Shown here in pieces: positions 1-7,343 of a stretch of 19,286 bases of DNA (its first letter is position 1; every line of letters begins with the position of its first letter). The stretch comes from PALSA-911 sp043742865. GTDB taxonomy: Bacteria > Pseudomonadota > Alphaproteobacteria > Acetobacterales > Acetobacteraceae. The notes below the pieces were generated by a model that did no database searches, was not told the origin of the DNA, and saw nothing but the letters and a program-made list of their open reading frames with translations. The position numbers and the translations under genes were made by a program. The stretch spans positions 1-19,286 of the forward strand of contig JAYTXR010000353.1 of NCBI GenBank assembly GCA_043742865.1, given 5' to 3'.

Positions 1-5
1 GGATC

Positions 6-38
6 TGTCAATATAAATAACATAAAAGATTTCATGAC
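6..38 (+). promoter_or_regulatory. AT-rich leader resembling the XRE gene leader (copy 1)
   Basis: This AT-rich block ends in an ATGAC. It matches the block before the XRE gene (480-513) at about 25 of 34 aligned positions: TGTCA, then TAAATAAC, then TAA, then TTTC, then ATGAC, with nearly the same spacing (28 versus 29 nt from TGTCA to ATG). The surroundings are GC-rich, so the shared AT-rich words stand out. It may be a shared promoter/operator or the remnant of a duplication. No clean -35/-10 pair can be assigned. Confidence 0.35.
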
Positions 39-120
39 TAACGCTGGGCTCAGCCTCGCTTCCGGCGGCGGCCACGGCTGGACCCACCGTCCTGCAATCG
101 GGACTAGCGGGATAGGGTGA
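34..120 (+). other. 28-codon ORF at left edge, possible gene remnant
   Basis: An ATG at 34 opens a 28-codon frame ending in TGA at 118-120, directly behind a leader that resembles that of the XRE gene. The peptide is Gly/Ser/Ala-rich and contains GWT, as does the XRE protein (RGWTQ). The underlying 11-mer GGCTGGACCCA also occurs in the XRE gene. It could be a decayed partial duplicate of that gene, a small peptide, or chance. No Shine-Dalgarno is visible and no family is recognised. Confidence 0.2.
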
Positions 121-181
121 ACCCGCGCTACGGGAGCGAATCTTGGGGCCGGCGCCTTGCCGGTTTGCATGGGAGGCTGAA

Positions 182-421
182 TTGAACGAGACCGATATCG
201 CGCGCGTGCAGGCCTATCTGCGCGCCACGCTGGGCAATGACCGTATCCACATCGACGTGCCCAAGCGTAAGGGCGGCACCGTGGAGGTGCGCTTGGGGGA
301 GGAATTCCTCGGCACTGTCCACCGCGATGACGATGACGGGGAAGTGTCGTTCTCGCTGACGATTTCCATCCTCGACGAAGACCTGCCCAACGTCGCCCAG
401 CCGCGCGCCCGTGGCCGATAG
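182..421 (+). CDS. DUF3126 family protein
   Basis: This is a small, probably cytosolic protein of 79 residues. It has the pattern I associate with the alphaproteobacterial DUF3126 family: an N-terminal helix (NETDIARVQAYLR), then a short mixed region around EEFLGTVHRDDDDGE and a conserved end of the type SFSLTISILDEDLP. The function of the family is unknown. I chose the TTG at 182 because GGGAGG at 171-176 lies 5 nt upstream. The frame is also open from a TTG at 143, but that start has no ribosome-binding site and adds residues that do not look like the family. The last residues (RARGR) are basic. The gene precedes the XRE regulator on the same strand with an 87-bp gap. Confidence 0.8.
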   Translation: MNETDIARVQAYLRATLGNDRIHIDVPKRKGGTVEVRLGEEFLGTVHRDDDDGEVSFSLTISILDEDLPNVAQPRARGR

Positions 422-436
422 GCCTGCCGCGTCCGT

Positions 437-471
437 GGCCGTTACGATAGCGGCCTCCGAGAGCGTTTTTT
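437..471 (+). terminator. Weak candidate terminator after DUF3126
   Basis: GGCCG (437-441) and CGGCC (451-455) can form a 5-bp stem with a 9-nt loop. A run of six T follows at 466-471, about 10 nt beyond the stem. The stem is short and the T run is displaced, so this is only a candidate. Confidence 0.25.
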
Positions 472-479
472 GGTAGAAT

Positions 480-513
480 TGTCAGATTAAATAACGTAAG
501 CCTTTCGGATGAC
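480..513 (+). promoter_or_regulatory. AT-rich leader of the XRE gene (copy 2)
   Basis: This block immediately precedes and includes the ATG of the XRE gene and resembles the block at 6-38 (shared TGTCA, TAAATAAC, TAA, TTTC, ATGAC). XRE-type regulators commonly bind their own promoters, so it is a reasonable place to look for an autoregulatory operator. That role is inference. TTGTCA at 479-484 resembles a -35 box, but no matching -10 follows at normal spacing. Confidence 0.35.
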
Positions 514-889
514 AAAGCCTCTCATCCACTCGCCCGCTCAATCGCCCGCTCAATCGGTCGACACCAGCCCCGCCGATATCGGATCCCGCATCCGTATTGC
601 CCGCGCCGCACGCGGCTGGACCCAGGATCGGCTCGCCGCCGCGGTCGGTGTGTCGCGCAGCGCCGTGGCGCAGTGGGAGACCGGGCGCGCCGGGCAGATC
701 ACCGGCAACCTCACGCGGATTGCCGCCGTGTTGGAGACCCATGTCGAGCAGCTGATGTTCGGTGTTGACAAGCACGCCCCCGCGCAGGCCGGATCCGGTG
801 ACGAGTTGGCGATGCTGCGGCTGTATCGTGCCTGCTCGCCGGAGGACCGCCAGATCCTGTTGCGCACGGCCAAGCGCCTGGCGCGTTGA
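509..889 (+). CDS. XRE-family helix-turn-helix transcriptional regulator
   Basis: This 126-residue protein has one HTH_3/Cro-CI type DNA-binding domain at about residues 26-81. Visible features are RIRIARAARGWTQDRLA, the turn and recognition helix AVGVSRSAVAQWETGR, and a hydrophobic helix IAAVLE. The C-terminal part (95-126) is short and helical, with no ligand or protease domain, so it is a minimal dimeric regulator. The N-terminal 20 residues are disordered and hold a duplicated SPAQ. The ATG at 509 lacks a clear ribosome-binding site but is the first ATG after an AT-rich leader. The target is unknown. It could control itself, the neighbouring accA 62 bp downstream, or a distant gene. Confidence 0.88.
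   Translation: MTKPLIHSPAQSPAQSVDTSPADIGSRIRIARAARGWTQDRLAAAVGVSRSAVAQWETGRAGQITGNLTRIAAVLETHVEQLMFGVDKHAPAQAGSGDELAMLRLYRACSPEDRQILLRTAKRLAR
531..554 (+). repeat. 12-bp tandem duplication inside the XRE gene
   Basis: CGCCCGCTCAAT occurs twice in tandem (531-542 and 543-554). The duplication is in frame and gives SPAQSPAQ in the disordered N-terminus. It looks like a recent slippage event with little effect on the folded domain. Confidence 0.8.
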
Positions 890-951
890 GCGATCTACGA
901 AGCCAGGCTCGAGTCCTTTCAACCGGCAGAAATCGTGCTACAGCCGCACCC

Positions 952-1908
952 ATGCGGCATTTCCTGGAATTTGAAAAACCGATCGCCGAACTTGAAGGCA
1001 AGATTGAGGAGCTGCGGCGGATGTCGGAGCCGGGCGGAATCAACATCGCCGACGAGGTGGGAAAGCTCACCGAAAAGGCCGACAAGCAGCTGCGCGCCAC
1101 CTATGCCAGGCTTACGCCCTGGCAGAAGACTCAGGTGGCCCGCCATCCCGACCGGCCAAAGGTGTTGGACTATATCCGCGCGCTGATCACCGATTTTACC
1201 CCGCTGGCCGGCGACCGTGCGTTCGCCGACGACGCAGCGGTGGTCGGCGGTCTCGGCCGTTTCCGCGGCCGCTCCGTCGTCGTCATCGGCACCGAGAAGG
1301 GCAACGACACCGAAACCCGGGTGGCGCGCAATTTCGGCATGGCCAGGCCCGAGGGGTACCGCAAGGCGCGCCGGCTGATGGAACTCGCCGGCCGTTTCGG
1401 CCTGCCGATCCTGACCTTCGTCGACACCGCCGGCGCGTTCCCGGGCATCGATGCCGAGGCTCGCGGCCAGGCCGAGGCCATCGCGCGCTCCATCGAAGCC
1501 TGCCTTGAAGCCCCGGTGCCGCTGATCGCCACAATCATTGGGGAGGGCGGGTCCGGCGGCGCCATCGCGCTGGCCGCCGGCGATCGGGTGCTGATGCTGG
1601 AACACGCGATTTATTCGGTGATTTCGCCGGAGGGCTGCGCCTCCATTCTCTGGCGCGACGCCGCCCAGGCGGCCACCGCGGCGGAAGCTTTGCGCCTGAC
1701 GGCCGAGGACCTGATGCGCCTGAAGTTGATCGACACTCTGATCGGCGAGCCACTGGGCGGCGCGCATCGCGATCCCGCCGCCACCATCGCCGCCGTCGCC
1801 GACGCCGTGACCGCCTCGCTAATGCCTCTGCTGGAGCTGGACGCGGCGACGCTGAAGCGCCGGCGGCGCGACAAATACCTGGAAATGGGCCGCGAAAGCC
1901 TAGGCTGA
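952..1908 (+). CDS. accA: Acetyl-CoA carboxylase, carboxyltransferase subunit alpha
   Basis: AccA pairs with AccD to form the carboxyltransferase that moves the carboxyl group from biotinyl-AccB to acetyl-CoA, giving malonyl-CoA for fatty acid synthesis in the cytoplasm. The protein starting at the ATG at 952 has 318 residues, the usual AccA length. It begins with the typical MRHFLEFEKPIAELEGKIEE helix. The crotonase-fold core shows TFVDTAGAFPGIDAEARGQ, the oxyanion-type glycine stretch GEGGSGGAIALAAGDR and AIYSVISPEGCASILW. The frame is open upstream to 886, but the residues before 952 do not resemble the family. No strong Shine-Dalgarno precedes 952. accD is not in the window, which is normal. 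The stop codon lies inside a 19-bp tandem repeat. Confidence 0.97.
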   Translation: MRHFLEFEKPIAELEGKIEELRRMSEPGGINIADEVGKLTEKADKQLRATYARLTPWQKTQVARHPDRPKVLDYIRALITDFTPLAGDRAFADDAAVVGGLGRFRGRSVVVIGTEKGNDTETRVARNFGMARPEGYRKARRLMELAGRFGLPILTFVDTAGAFPGIDAEARGQAEAIARSIEACLEAPVPLIATIIGEGGSGGAIALAAGDRVLMLEHAIYSVISPEGCASILWRDAAQAATAAEALRLTAEDLMRLKLIDTLIGEPLGGAHRDPAATIAAVADAVTASLMPLLELDAATLKRRRRDKYLEMGRESLG

Positions 1909-1969
1909 GCCATGCAAGCCGGGCTAAGCCATACAAGCCGGGCTGACCCATGCAAACCTGGGCTGACCC
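1903..1969 (+). repeat. 19-bp tandem repeat across the accA stop codon
   Basis: Three diverged units of about 19 bp (1903-1921, 1922-1940, 1941-1960) plus a partial fourth unit (from 1961) share the pattern GGCTgAsCCATgCAAgCCg. The first unit contains the accA stop codon (1906-1908), so the last codons of accA lie in the repeat. It sits between the convergent accA and thioesterase genes. No terminator hairpin with a T run is seen here. Confidence 0.8.
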
Positions 1970-2001
1970 TTCCGTCTGTTACGCAGCCGCGGCCTTCACG
2001 G

Positions 2002-2430
2002 TCAATCGCGGGAGCGTCGGTGGGTACTGGAGCCGAAGGCGATCAGGGTGCCGGAGTCGTCGTGGATTTCGGTGCTGGCGAAGAAGATGCTGCGGCCCTG
2101 GCCGGCGATGCGCGCAATGGCGGTGATCCTGCCGCCGTTGGCGCGGCCGATGAAATGGGCGTTCAGATCGACCGTGACAGACCGGCGGACCTCGCCTGGG
2201 ATGTCGCACCAGTTGCCGGCCGCCGCGCCGGTTTCGTCCAGCATAGCCAGGATCACGCCGCCATGCGGAATACCGTGTCGGTTCAGGTGGTGCGGCTGAA
2301 GATCGACCGCCATGCGGGCGAAATTCTCCCGCCACTCCAGCAGCTGAAAGCCCACATGGTCGTGGAACGGGGAACGCAGCGCCGCGGGGTCGACGGGCGG
2401 GGATGTATCATCTTGCATGACCGGGGGCAT
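2002..2430 (-). CDS. PaaI-family hotdog-fold thioesterase
   Basis: This 142-residue hotdog-fold protein of the PaaI/YdiI type (COG2050) probably hydrolyses an acyl- or aryl-CoA thioester in the cytoplasm. The signature N50-RHGIPHGGV (HGG at 56-58) is followed by D65 (LAMLDETGAAA), the general acid/base position of the family. The end of the fold shows the strand pattern SVTVDLNAHFIGRA, ITAIARIAGQGRSIFFASTEI and DSGTLIAFGSST. A second ATG at 2418 (MQDDTSPP) is an equally possible start; neither has a good ribosome-binding site. The gene lies 52 bp behind motA on the same strand and may be cotranscribed with it. It converges on accA. The substrate cannot be read from the sequence. Confidence 0.88.
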   Translation of the reverse strand: MPPVMQDDTSPPVDPAALRSPFHDHVGFQLLEWRENFARMAVDLQPHHLNRHGIPHGGVILAMLDETGAAAGNWCDIPGEVRRSVTVDLNAHFIGRANGGRITAIARIAGQGRSIFFASTEIHDDSGTLIAFGSSTHRRSRD

Positions 2431-2482
2431 CGCCCGATCCGCCGGTCGCGGTCAAGCCCGCTTTAGCCGATCTGCCCCCTGT

Positions 2483-3349
2483 TCAAGCAATTTGCACCGA
2501 CTGGACCGCTTCCTCCAGCTCCTGGAAGCTCGGCATATGGGCGTTCGGGACCATCTTTCGCCCGGCCTCGACGCTGACTTGCGGGGCGTTGCCGTGCAGA
2601 TGGGCGACGATCACGGCGCGGATGACCTCGTAGAATTTCGCCTCCTCCTCGACCACGTTCTTCATCCGGGCCGCAATGGGGCCGACCATGCCATAGGCCA
2701 GCAGCACGCCGAGGAAGGTGCCGACCAGGGCGCCGCCGATCATCTCGCCAAGCACGGCCGGGGGTTCGTTGATGTGCGACATCGTCTTCACCACCCCGAG
2801 CACGGCGGCAACGATGCCGAGCGCGGGCAGGGCGTCGGCGATGCTCTGCAGCGCGTGGGCGGGATGCAGCTCCTCGTGCAGGGTCTTCTTCAGCTCACGC
2901 GCCATCACGTCCTCGATCTGATTCGGATCGTCAGCATTCATGCCGACCATGCGCAGATAGTCGCAAATGATCGTGCTGGCGTGATGATTGGCCAGGATTT
3001 TGGGAAATTTCAGGAACGCCGCACTTTCCGCCGGTTTTTCGATATGTGCCTCCAGCGCCAACGCGCCTTTGGTGCTGGCCAGGCGGGAGAAGAAATACAG
3101 CAGGCTGAGCAGTTCCACATATTCGGTCTTGTGGAACACGGCGCCCTTCATGATTTTGCCGAAGCCGCCCAGGGTATGTTTGACGTCGTGCATCGAATTG
3201 GCCATCACGAACACGCCCAGGGCGGCGCCGCCGATGGTCCAAAGTTCGAACGGCATCGCCTCGATCAGCGGCGCGAGGCTGCCGCCGGAAGCGAGATAGC
3301 TGCCGAAAACGCAGACCAGCAGGAAGACGAGCCCACCGATCGTCAGCAT
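2483..3349 (-). CDS. motA: Flagellar motor stator protein MotA
   Basis: MotA is the membrane stator subunit that, with MotB, conducts ions and drives the flagellar rotor. The protein has 288 residues, normal for the family. Four membrane segments are visible: residues about 2-22, 34-51, the segment around ALPALGIVAAVLGVV, and the segment around GALVGTFLGVLLAYGMVGPI. The last two contain the conserved prolines next to the ion path. Between segments 2 and 3 lies the large cytoplasmic loop that contacts FliG, with HTLGGFGKIMKG and a charged helix. The gene follows motB after a 36-bp gap, the reverse of the usual motA-motB order. No other flagellar genes are in the window. Confidence 0.95.
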   Translation of the reverse strand: MLTIGGLVFLLVCVFGSYLASGGSLAPLIEAMPFELWTIGGAALGVFVMANSMHDVKHTLGGFGKIMKGAVFHKTEYVELLSLLYFFSRLASTKGALALEAHIEKPAESAAFLKFPKILANHHASTIICDYLRMVGMNADDPNQIEDVMARELKKTLHEELHPAHALQSIADALPALGIVAAVLGVVKTMSHINEPPAVLGEMIGGALVGTFLGVLLAYGMVGPIAARMKNVVEEEAKFYEVIRAVIVAHLHGNAPQVSVEAGRKMVPNAHMPSFQELEEAVQSVQIA

Positions 3350-3385
3350 CGCGGCGACGGGAATTGTTGCATCGGTTGGGGTACC

Positions 3386-4561
3386 TTACCGGTCCGGCGC
3401 CTTGGTGGCGCGCAGCACCACGATGGCGATGCGCCGGTTGGCGGCGGCCAGGGGATCGGCTGGCAGCAGGGGGTCGCGGTCGGCGTTGCCGGTGACGTTG
3501 CGGATGCGCTGTTCCGGCAGGCCGGCTTCCACCAGCAGGCGGCGGGTGGCGTTGGCCCGCTCGGCGGAGAGTTCCCAGTTCGACCGCTCGCCGCCACGAT
3601 ACGGGGTGGCATCGGTATGCCCGGACAACGAGATCGCTTCCGGCAGCCGGACCAGCACCGGTGCGACCTTCTGTAGCAACTGCCGGGCACGATCATTCGG
3701 CACAGCCGAGCCGGTGGCGAACATCGGGCTGCGTTCCTCATCGATGATCTGAATGCGCAGCCCTTCCGGGGTCAGGTCGATCGCCAGCTGATGCGCGAGC
3801 CCCTCCAGCGCCGGGTCGGCCCGCACCGCTTCGCGAATTTGCTCAGCGGCGGCTTCGAACTGGGCCTTTTCGGTGCGCGCCCGTTCGGCCCGGAATTCCG
3901 CCGGCGTTGGCGCGCGCGGGGATTCGGTGGCGTTGCCGCCCGATCTGACGGCAGCCCCTGATCCGGCGGCCAGTTGGCCCTCCGGCATCGGCGCGAGAAC
4001 TGCATGGAGGGGGCTCAATGGCATCCCGCCTGACAGCGCGTTGTCTGGCGCCGCATCCGCAATCTTCAGCACCAGATCGCGCGCGGTTCGATTGCCCGCG
4101 GTTCCGGCCGATTTCGCGCCAGCGGCGTAGGACTCGGAGAGTTCCGGACTTGACGCTTCCGGGCTTGACGCCGAGGCGGCCGGTTGCGCCACCTCGGGCA
4201 CATCCTCCTCATCGGTGTCGACCGTGGGCGCCTTGCCATGGGTGATCTGGACCGCGCCACGATCGGAGGCCAGCGCGCCGTTTACCGTGGCGCTGTTGCC
4301 CCCGAAGGGCTGGCCGGTGCCGGAGGAGGAGCGGCTCAGGATGTTGTTGGGGCTGAAATAATCGGCCAGACCCTTGCGCTGCGCCTCAGTGGTGGCATTC
4401 AGCAGCCACATCAGCAGGAAGAAGGCCATCATCGCGGTGACGAAATCGGCGTAGGCGACCTTCCAGGCGCCGCCGTGATGACCGCCTTCGACAACTTCCT
4501 CCCGGCGGATGACGATCGTCGCGCCCTTGCCGTTCTGCTTGTCGCCGCGTTTTCCAGCCAT
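3386..4561 (-). CDS. motB: Flagellar motor protein MotB (long form)
   Basis: MotB anchors the stator to peptidoglycan and supplies the ion-binding aspartate. At 391 residues it is longer than E. coli MotB (about 308). The N-terminus carries GGAWKVAYADFVTAMMAFFLLMW, one membrane helix with the essential Asp at residue 39. A plug-like segment follows (about 60-80). Next comes a long linker (about 80-235) rich in Ala, Pro, Ser and Glu. The C-terminal OmpA/MotB domain (about 265-385) shows LSGHTDATPYRGGERSNWEL, SAERANATRRLL and NRRIAIVVL, which bind peptidoglycan. It is the first gene of the motB-motA pair, with 80 bp separating it from the upstream glycosyltransferase. I see no sigma-28 or sigma-54 promoter in that gap. 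Confidence 0.95.
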   Translation of the reverse strand: MAGKRGDKQNGKGATIVIRREEVVEGGHHGGAWKVAYADFVTAMMAFFLLMWLLNATTEAQRKGLADYFSPNNILSRSSSGTGQPFGGNSATVNGALASDRGAVQITHGKAPTVDTDEEDVPEVAQPAASASSPEASSPELSESYAAGAKSAGTAGNRTARDLVLKIADAAPDNALSGGMPLSPLHAVLAPMPEGQLAAGSGAAVRSGGNATESPRAPTPAEFRAERARTEKAQFEAAAEQIREAVRADPALEGLAHQLAIDLTPEGLRIQIIDEERSPMFATGSAVPNDRARQLLQKVAPVLVRLPEAISLSGHTDATPYRGGERSNWELSAERANATRRLLVEAGLPEQRIRNVTGNADRDPLLPADPLAAANRRIAIVVLRATKAPDR

Positions 4562-4641
4562 TCGCCAACACCGTTTGTTCCGTGCGGCTAAAATGGCGGG
4601 GCTTGCTTAATCCAGGACTAATAAATTCCCGATCCAGACGG

Positions 4642-6093
4642 TTAAGGACGCGGCAGAATGACGACCGGTGTGCCGCTATCGCGGCCGCGGACCCGATACA
4701 GACGATAGGCCTCGATCTCCGTGCCTCCATTGTCTCGGGACACGCGGCCGATTTCGGCGATCTCCGCCCAGGGCGTGCTGTCCACATCCTCGCCGCGGCG
4801 CAGGCTGCGCACCAGCAGGCCCTGGCGGAAGTCGGTTTTCGCTGCCGGCAGGTCGAACAGCGCCCAGCGGCGCTCCGTGGCCAGCACCGGAACGCCGATC
4901 GCCGGGGCACGGGCGAGCTCGGCGGCGAGGCCGTACTGGTCGGCGACAACGAAGGCCGCGCCGTCGCGTTGGGCCGCCTGCGCGACCTGCTCCGCCAGGC
5001 TTGGCCAGCCGCGCAGCAGACGCGTGCTCGGATCGATGCCGGCGGGCAGCGGAAACGGCGCCAGCGTGGCCTGCAGATAGACCAGGGCGGTCAGCCCAAA
5101 GCCGAGCGCCAGCGCCGGGCGGAACAGCCGGCGCCAGAAATTTTCCTCCAGACCAGTGGCGGCAATGGCGGCGGCCGGGTACAGGATCGCCGGCCAGTTG
5201 GCCTGCACCCGATCGCCGATGGCGTGCTGCACGAAGACCGCGGCGGGCAGCAGCGTGAGCATCGCGAGCAGGGTCCAGGCCGGCTGTCGGCCGCGCCACG
5301 CTCGCGGCGCGGCCAGCCCCACGCCGGCGGCGCAGAACAGAAAGATCAGCGGGGTGGCGAGACCGATCTGGCCGGCGATCAGTTCGCCGAGAAAGCTCAG
5401 CGCGCGGTCCGGCGCCCAGGCGCCGACGCGGCCGCCCTGCTTGAAGAAACCGGCCCAGCAATGCTCAGCGTTCCACAGAATGACCGGCGAAAATACCGCG
5501 CCCGCCAGCAGCAGCGCAAGCCAGGGCGCCGGGCGGGTCAGCCAGCGCCGCAGGCTGGGGGTCACCAGCAGCCAGAAGCCGATGCCACCGCCCAGCAGGG
5601 CAGCGGTGTATTTGCTGGCCAGCGCCAGACCGGTGGCCAGGCCCAGCACGGCAAACCAGCCCCCGCCGCCACCGGCGGCAATCCTCGCCAACGCCCACAA
5701 AGCAACAATCCAAAAGAACAGCAGCGGCGTGTCGGGAGTCATGATCACCGCGCCGACGCCGACCAGCAGCGTGGCGTTCATCAGCGCCGCCGCCCGCCAG
5801 CCGGCCTGACGGCCCGGCAACAGCTTCTCCGCCGCGTCCGCCAGCAGGACCGAGCCGAGCGCCACCGAAAGCGGCCCCAGCAGCCGCACCCCGAGCGGGC
5901 TGTCGCCGGCCAACCAGGTTCCGGCGCGGATCCACAGCGCGACCATCGGCGGATGGTCCAGATAGCCCGGCGCCAGCGCGCGCGACCACACCCAGTAATA
6001 GGCCTCGTCCGGTGCCAGCGGCGCCCAGGCCGCGACCAGCAGCCGCAGCAGCGTCAACGCCGCCAGAACGGCGATCGAGCGCCGCGCGGTCAA
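4642..6093 (-). CDS. GT39/ArnT-like integral membrane glycosyltransferase
   Basis: This is a multi-pass membrane protein of about 483 residues with the GT-C fold of the PMT/ArnT family (PF13231). It would transfer a sugar from a polyprenyl-phosphate donor to a lipid or protein on the periplasmic side. The diagnostic N-terminal motif is APLAPDEAYYWVWSRAL, where the DE after the first membrane helix is the catalytic acidic pair, followed by GYLDHPPMVALW. About ten further hydrophobic segments follow, then a soluble C-terminal part. I chose the TTG at 6093 because it follows the upstream stop (6101) by 7 nt and has GGTGAG just upstream. The frame is open to an ATG at 6231, but that would overlap the upstream gene by about 130 bp with non-family residues. 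It is probably cotranslated with the GT2-GtrA gene. Confidence 0.85.
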   Translation of the reverse strand: MTARRSIAVLAALTLLRLLVAAWAPLAPDEAYYWVWSRALAPGYLDHPPMVALWIRAGTWLAGDSPLGVRLLGPLSVALGSVLLADAAEKLLPGRQAGWRAAALMNATLLVGVGAVIMTPDTPLLFFWIVALWALARIAAGGGGGWFAVLGLATGLALASKYTAALLGGGIGFWLLVTPSLRRWLTRPAPWLALLLAGAVFSPVILWNAEHCWAGFFKQGGRVGAWAPDRALSFLGELIAGQIGLATPLIFLFCAAGVGLAAPRAWRGRQPAWTLLAMLTLLPAAVFVQHAIGDRVQANWPAILYPAAAIAATGLEENFWRRLFRPALALGFGLTALVYLQATLAPFPLPAGIDPSTRLLRGWPSLAEQVAQAAQRDGAAFVVADQYGLAAELARAPAIGVPVLATERRWALFDLPAAKTDFRQGLLVRSLRRGEDVDSTPWAEIAEIGRVSRDNGGTEIEAYRLYRVRGRDSGTPVVILPRP

Positions 6094-6100
6094 ACGAAAC

Positions 6101-7240
6101 TCACCGCCCGCGCCAAACCAGCGTGGCCGAGACCGCATAATTCCAGACCACGCCGAGGATCGCGCCGGCGGCGCCAGCCAGCGTCCACCACGTGGCATGG
6201 GCTTCATAGATGGTCCGGGCGATGCCGACATTGGCGATGGCGCCGATGCCGCAGACCGCCATGAACAGCAGCAGCCCGCGCCACAATTTTGGCCCGTGCA
6301 GGCGCTGATCGCGATAGGTGATCTGGTTGTTGAGCTGGAAGTTGAAGATCATCGAAACCACGGTGGCGGCGATCTGGGCGGCGGCGAAATCGACATCGCC
6401 GGTCAGCCGCGCCAGGGTCAGCACCGCCAGATGCACGGCCACGCCCAGCAGGCCGACGAAGCCGAAGGACAGGAAGCGCAGCGGCAGGAAGCCGTCGAAC
6501 ACCTTGTCCGCCAGCAGCCCGGCGAACTGCACCAGCACCAGCACGTCGAGCTTGCTTTCGCCGGCCAGCCGGGGGTGGAACTGACAGGCGATCTCGCGCA
6601 CCCGCAGAGGGGCCGGCGCGCTCATGATCAGATCGAGCAGGATCTTGAACCCCTGTCCGGTCAGATACGGCGCCACCGCCTCGAAGGTGTCGCGCCCGAG
6701 CATGAAGAAGCCGCTCATCGGATCGCTGAGGCGAACCGGCAGGAAGGCCTGCGCCAGGCGGATGCCGCCATCGGACAGCGTATGGCGCCAGCGCGAGGCC
6801 AGACCCGCGGAATCGCCGCCCTGCACGTGGCGGCTGCCGACCGCCAAATCCACCTCGCCGCTGCGCAAGGCGGCCAGCATGTCCGCCAGCCGGGTCTCGT
6901 CATGCTGCAGATCGCCGTCCATCACCGCGATGAAAGCCGCGGACGAGGACAGCGCGCCCTCGATCACCGCCGAGGCCAGGCCGCGCCGGCCGATGCGGCG
7001 CAGGCAGCGCACGCGCGGATCGGCGCCGGCGGCGCGGCGGATTTCGGCCGCGGTACCGTCGGGGCTGTTGTCGTCGACGAAGATGACTTCCCAGGCGATG
7101 CCGGCCAGCGCCGCATCCAGCTTGCGGATCAGCGGCACGACGTTGGCGCGCTCGTTATAGCAGGGCACGACCACGCTGAGGTCGAATACAGCGCGGCCGG
7201 CCGCTGCGGAAAAGCTCTCGGCCATCGGGGAAACGTTCAT
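6101..7240 (-). CDS. GT2 polyprenyl-phosphate sugar synthase fused to GtrA domain
   Basis: This 379-residue two-domain protein starts at the ATG at 7240. The N-terminal GT2 domain (about 22-220) resembles dolichol-phosphate mannose synthase: VVVPCYNERANV, FVDDNSPDGT, VMDGDLQHD (the acidic metal-binding motif at about 108-114) and SDPMSGFFML. The C-terminal GtrA-like domain (about 254-375) has four membrane helices, starting LRFLSFGFVGLLG and including FNFQLNNQITYRD. The likely role is to make a polyprenyl-phosphate sugar and help move it across the membrane. The adjacent GT39 enzyme, 7 nt downstream, is the natural user. The frame is open upstream to 7354, but those residues are not family-like. 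It is divergent from the flavin reductase gene. Confidence 0.9.
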   Translation of the reverse strand: MNVSPMAESFSAAAGRAVFDLSVVVPCYNERANVVPLIRKLDAALAGIAWEVIFVDDNSPDGTAAEIRRAAGADPRVRCLRRIGRRGLASAVIEGALSSSAAFIAVMDGDLQHDETRLADMLAALRSGEVDLAVGSRHVQGGDSAGLASRWRHTLSDGGIRLAQAFLPVRLSDPMSGFFMLGRDTFEAVAPYLTGQGFKILLDLIMSAPAPLRVREIACQFHPRLAGESKLDVLVLVQFAGLLADKVFDGFLPLRFLSFGFVGLLGVAVHLAVLTLARLTGDVDFAAAQIAATVVSMIFNFQLNNQITYRDQRLHGPKLWRGLLLFMAVCGIGAIANVGIARTIYEAHATWWTLAGAAGAILGVVWNYAVSATLVWRGR

Positions 7241-7343
7241 CGGCGAGCAGTTAACCCGCTGGCCGGGGGCGTCAAGCCTCGCGCGCGGTGGCGTTATCGG
7301 GCACGATGGAGCCCAGCGAACTCTCACAGCAGGGCCGAAGCGC

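Noticed and set aside
2417..3676. A 419-codon plus-strand frame opposite motA and motB
   Set aside because: It is an antisense shadow; MotA and MotB are unmistakable on the other strand.
4562..4641. Possible sigma-54 or sigma-28 promoter before motB
   Set aside because: TGGCGGGGCTTGC on the opposite strand has the wrong spacing for sigma-54, and no TAAA-N15-GCCGATAA-like sequence is present for sigma-28.
4582..6264. A 560-codon open frame on the plus strand opposite the GT39 gene
   Set aside because: The minus strand encodes a clear membrane glycosyltransferase. The plus-strand product is a low-complexity Gln/Arg/Gly-rich shadow of GC-rich codon use, with no domain.
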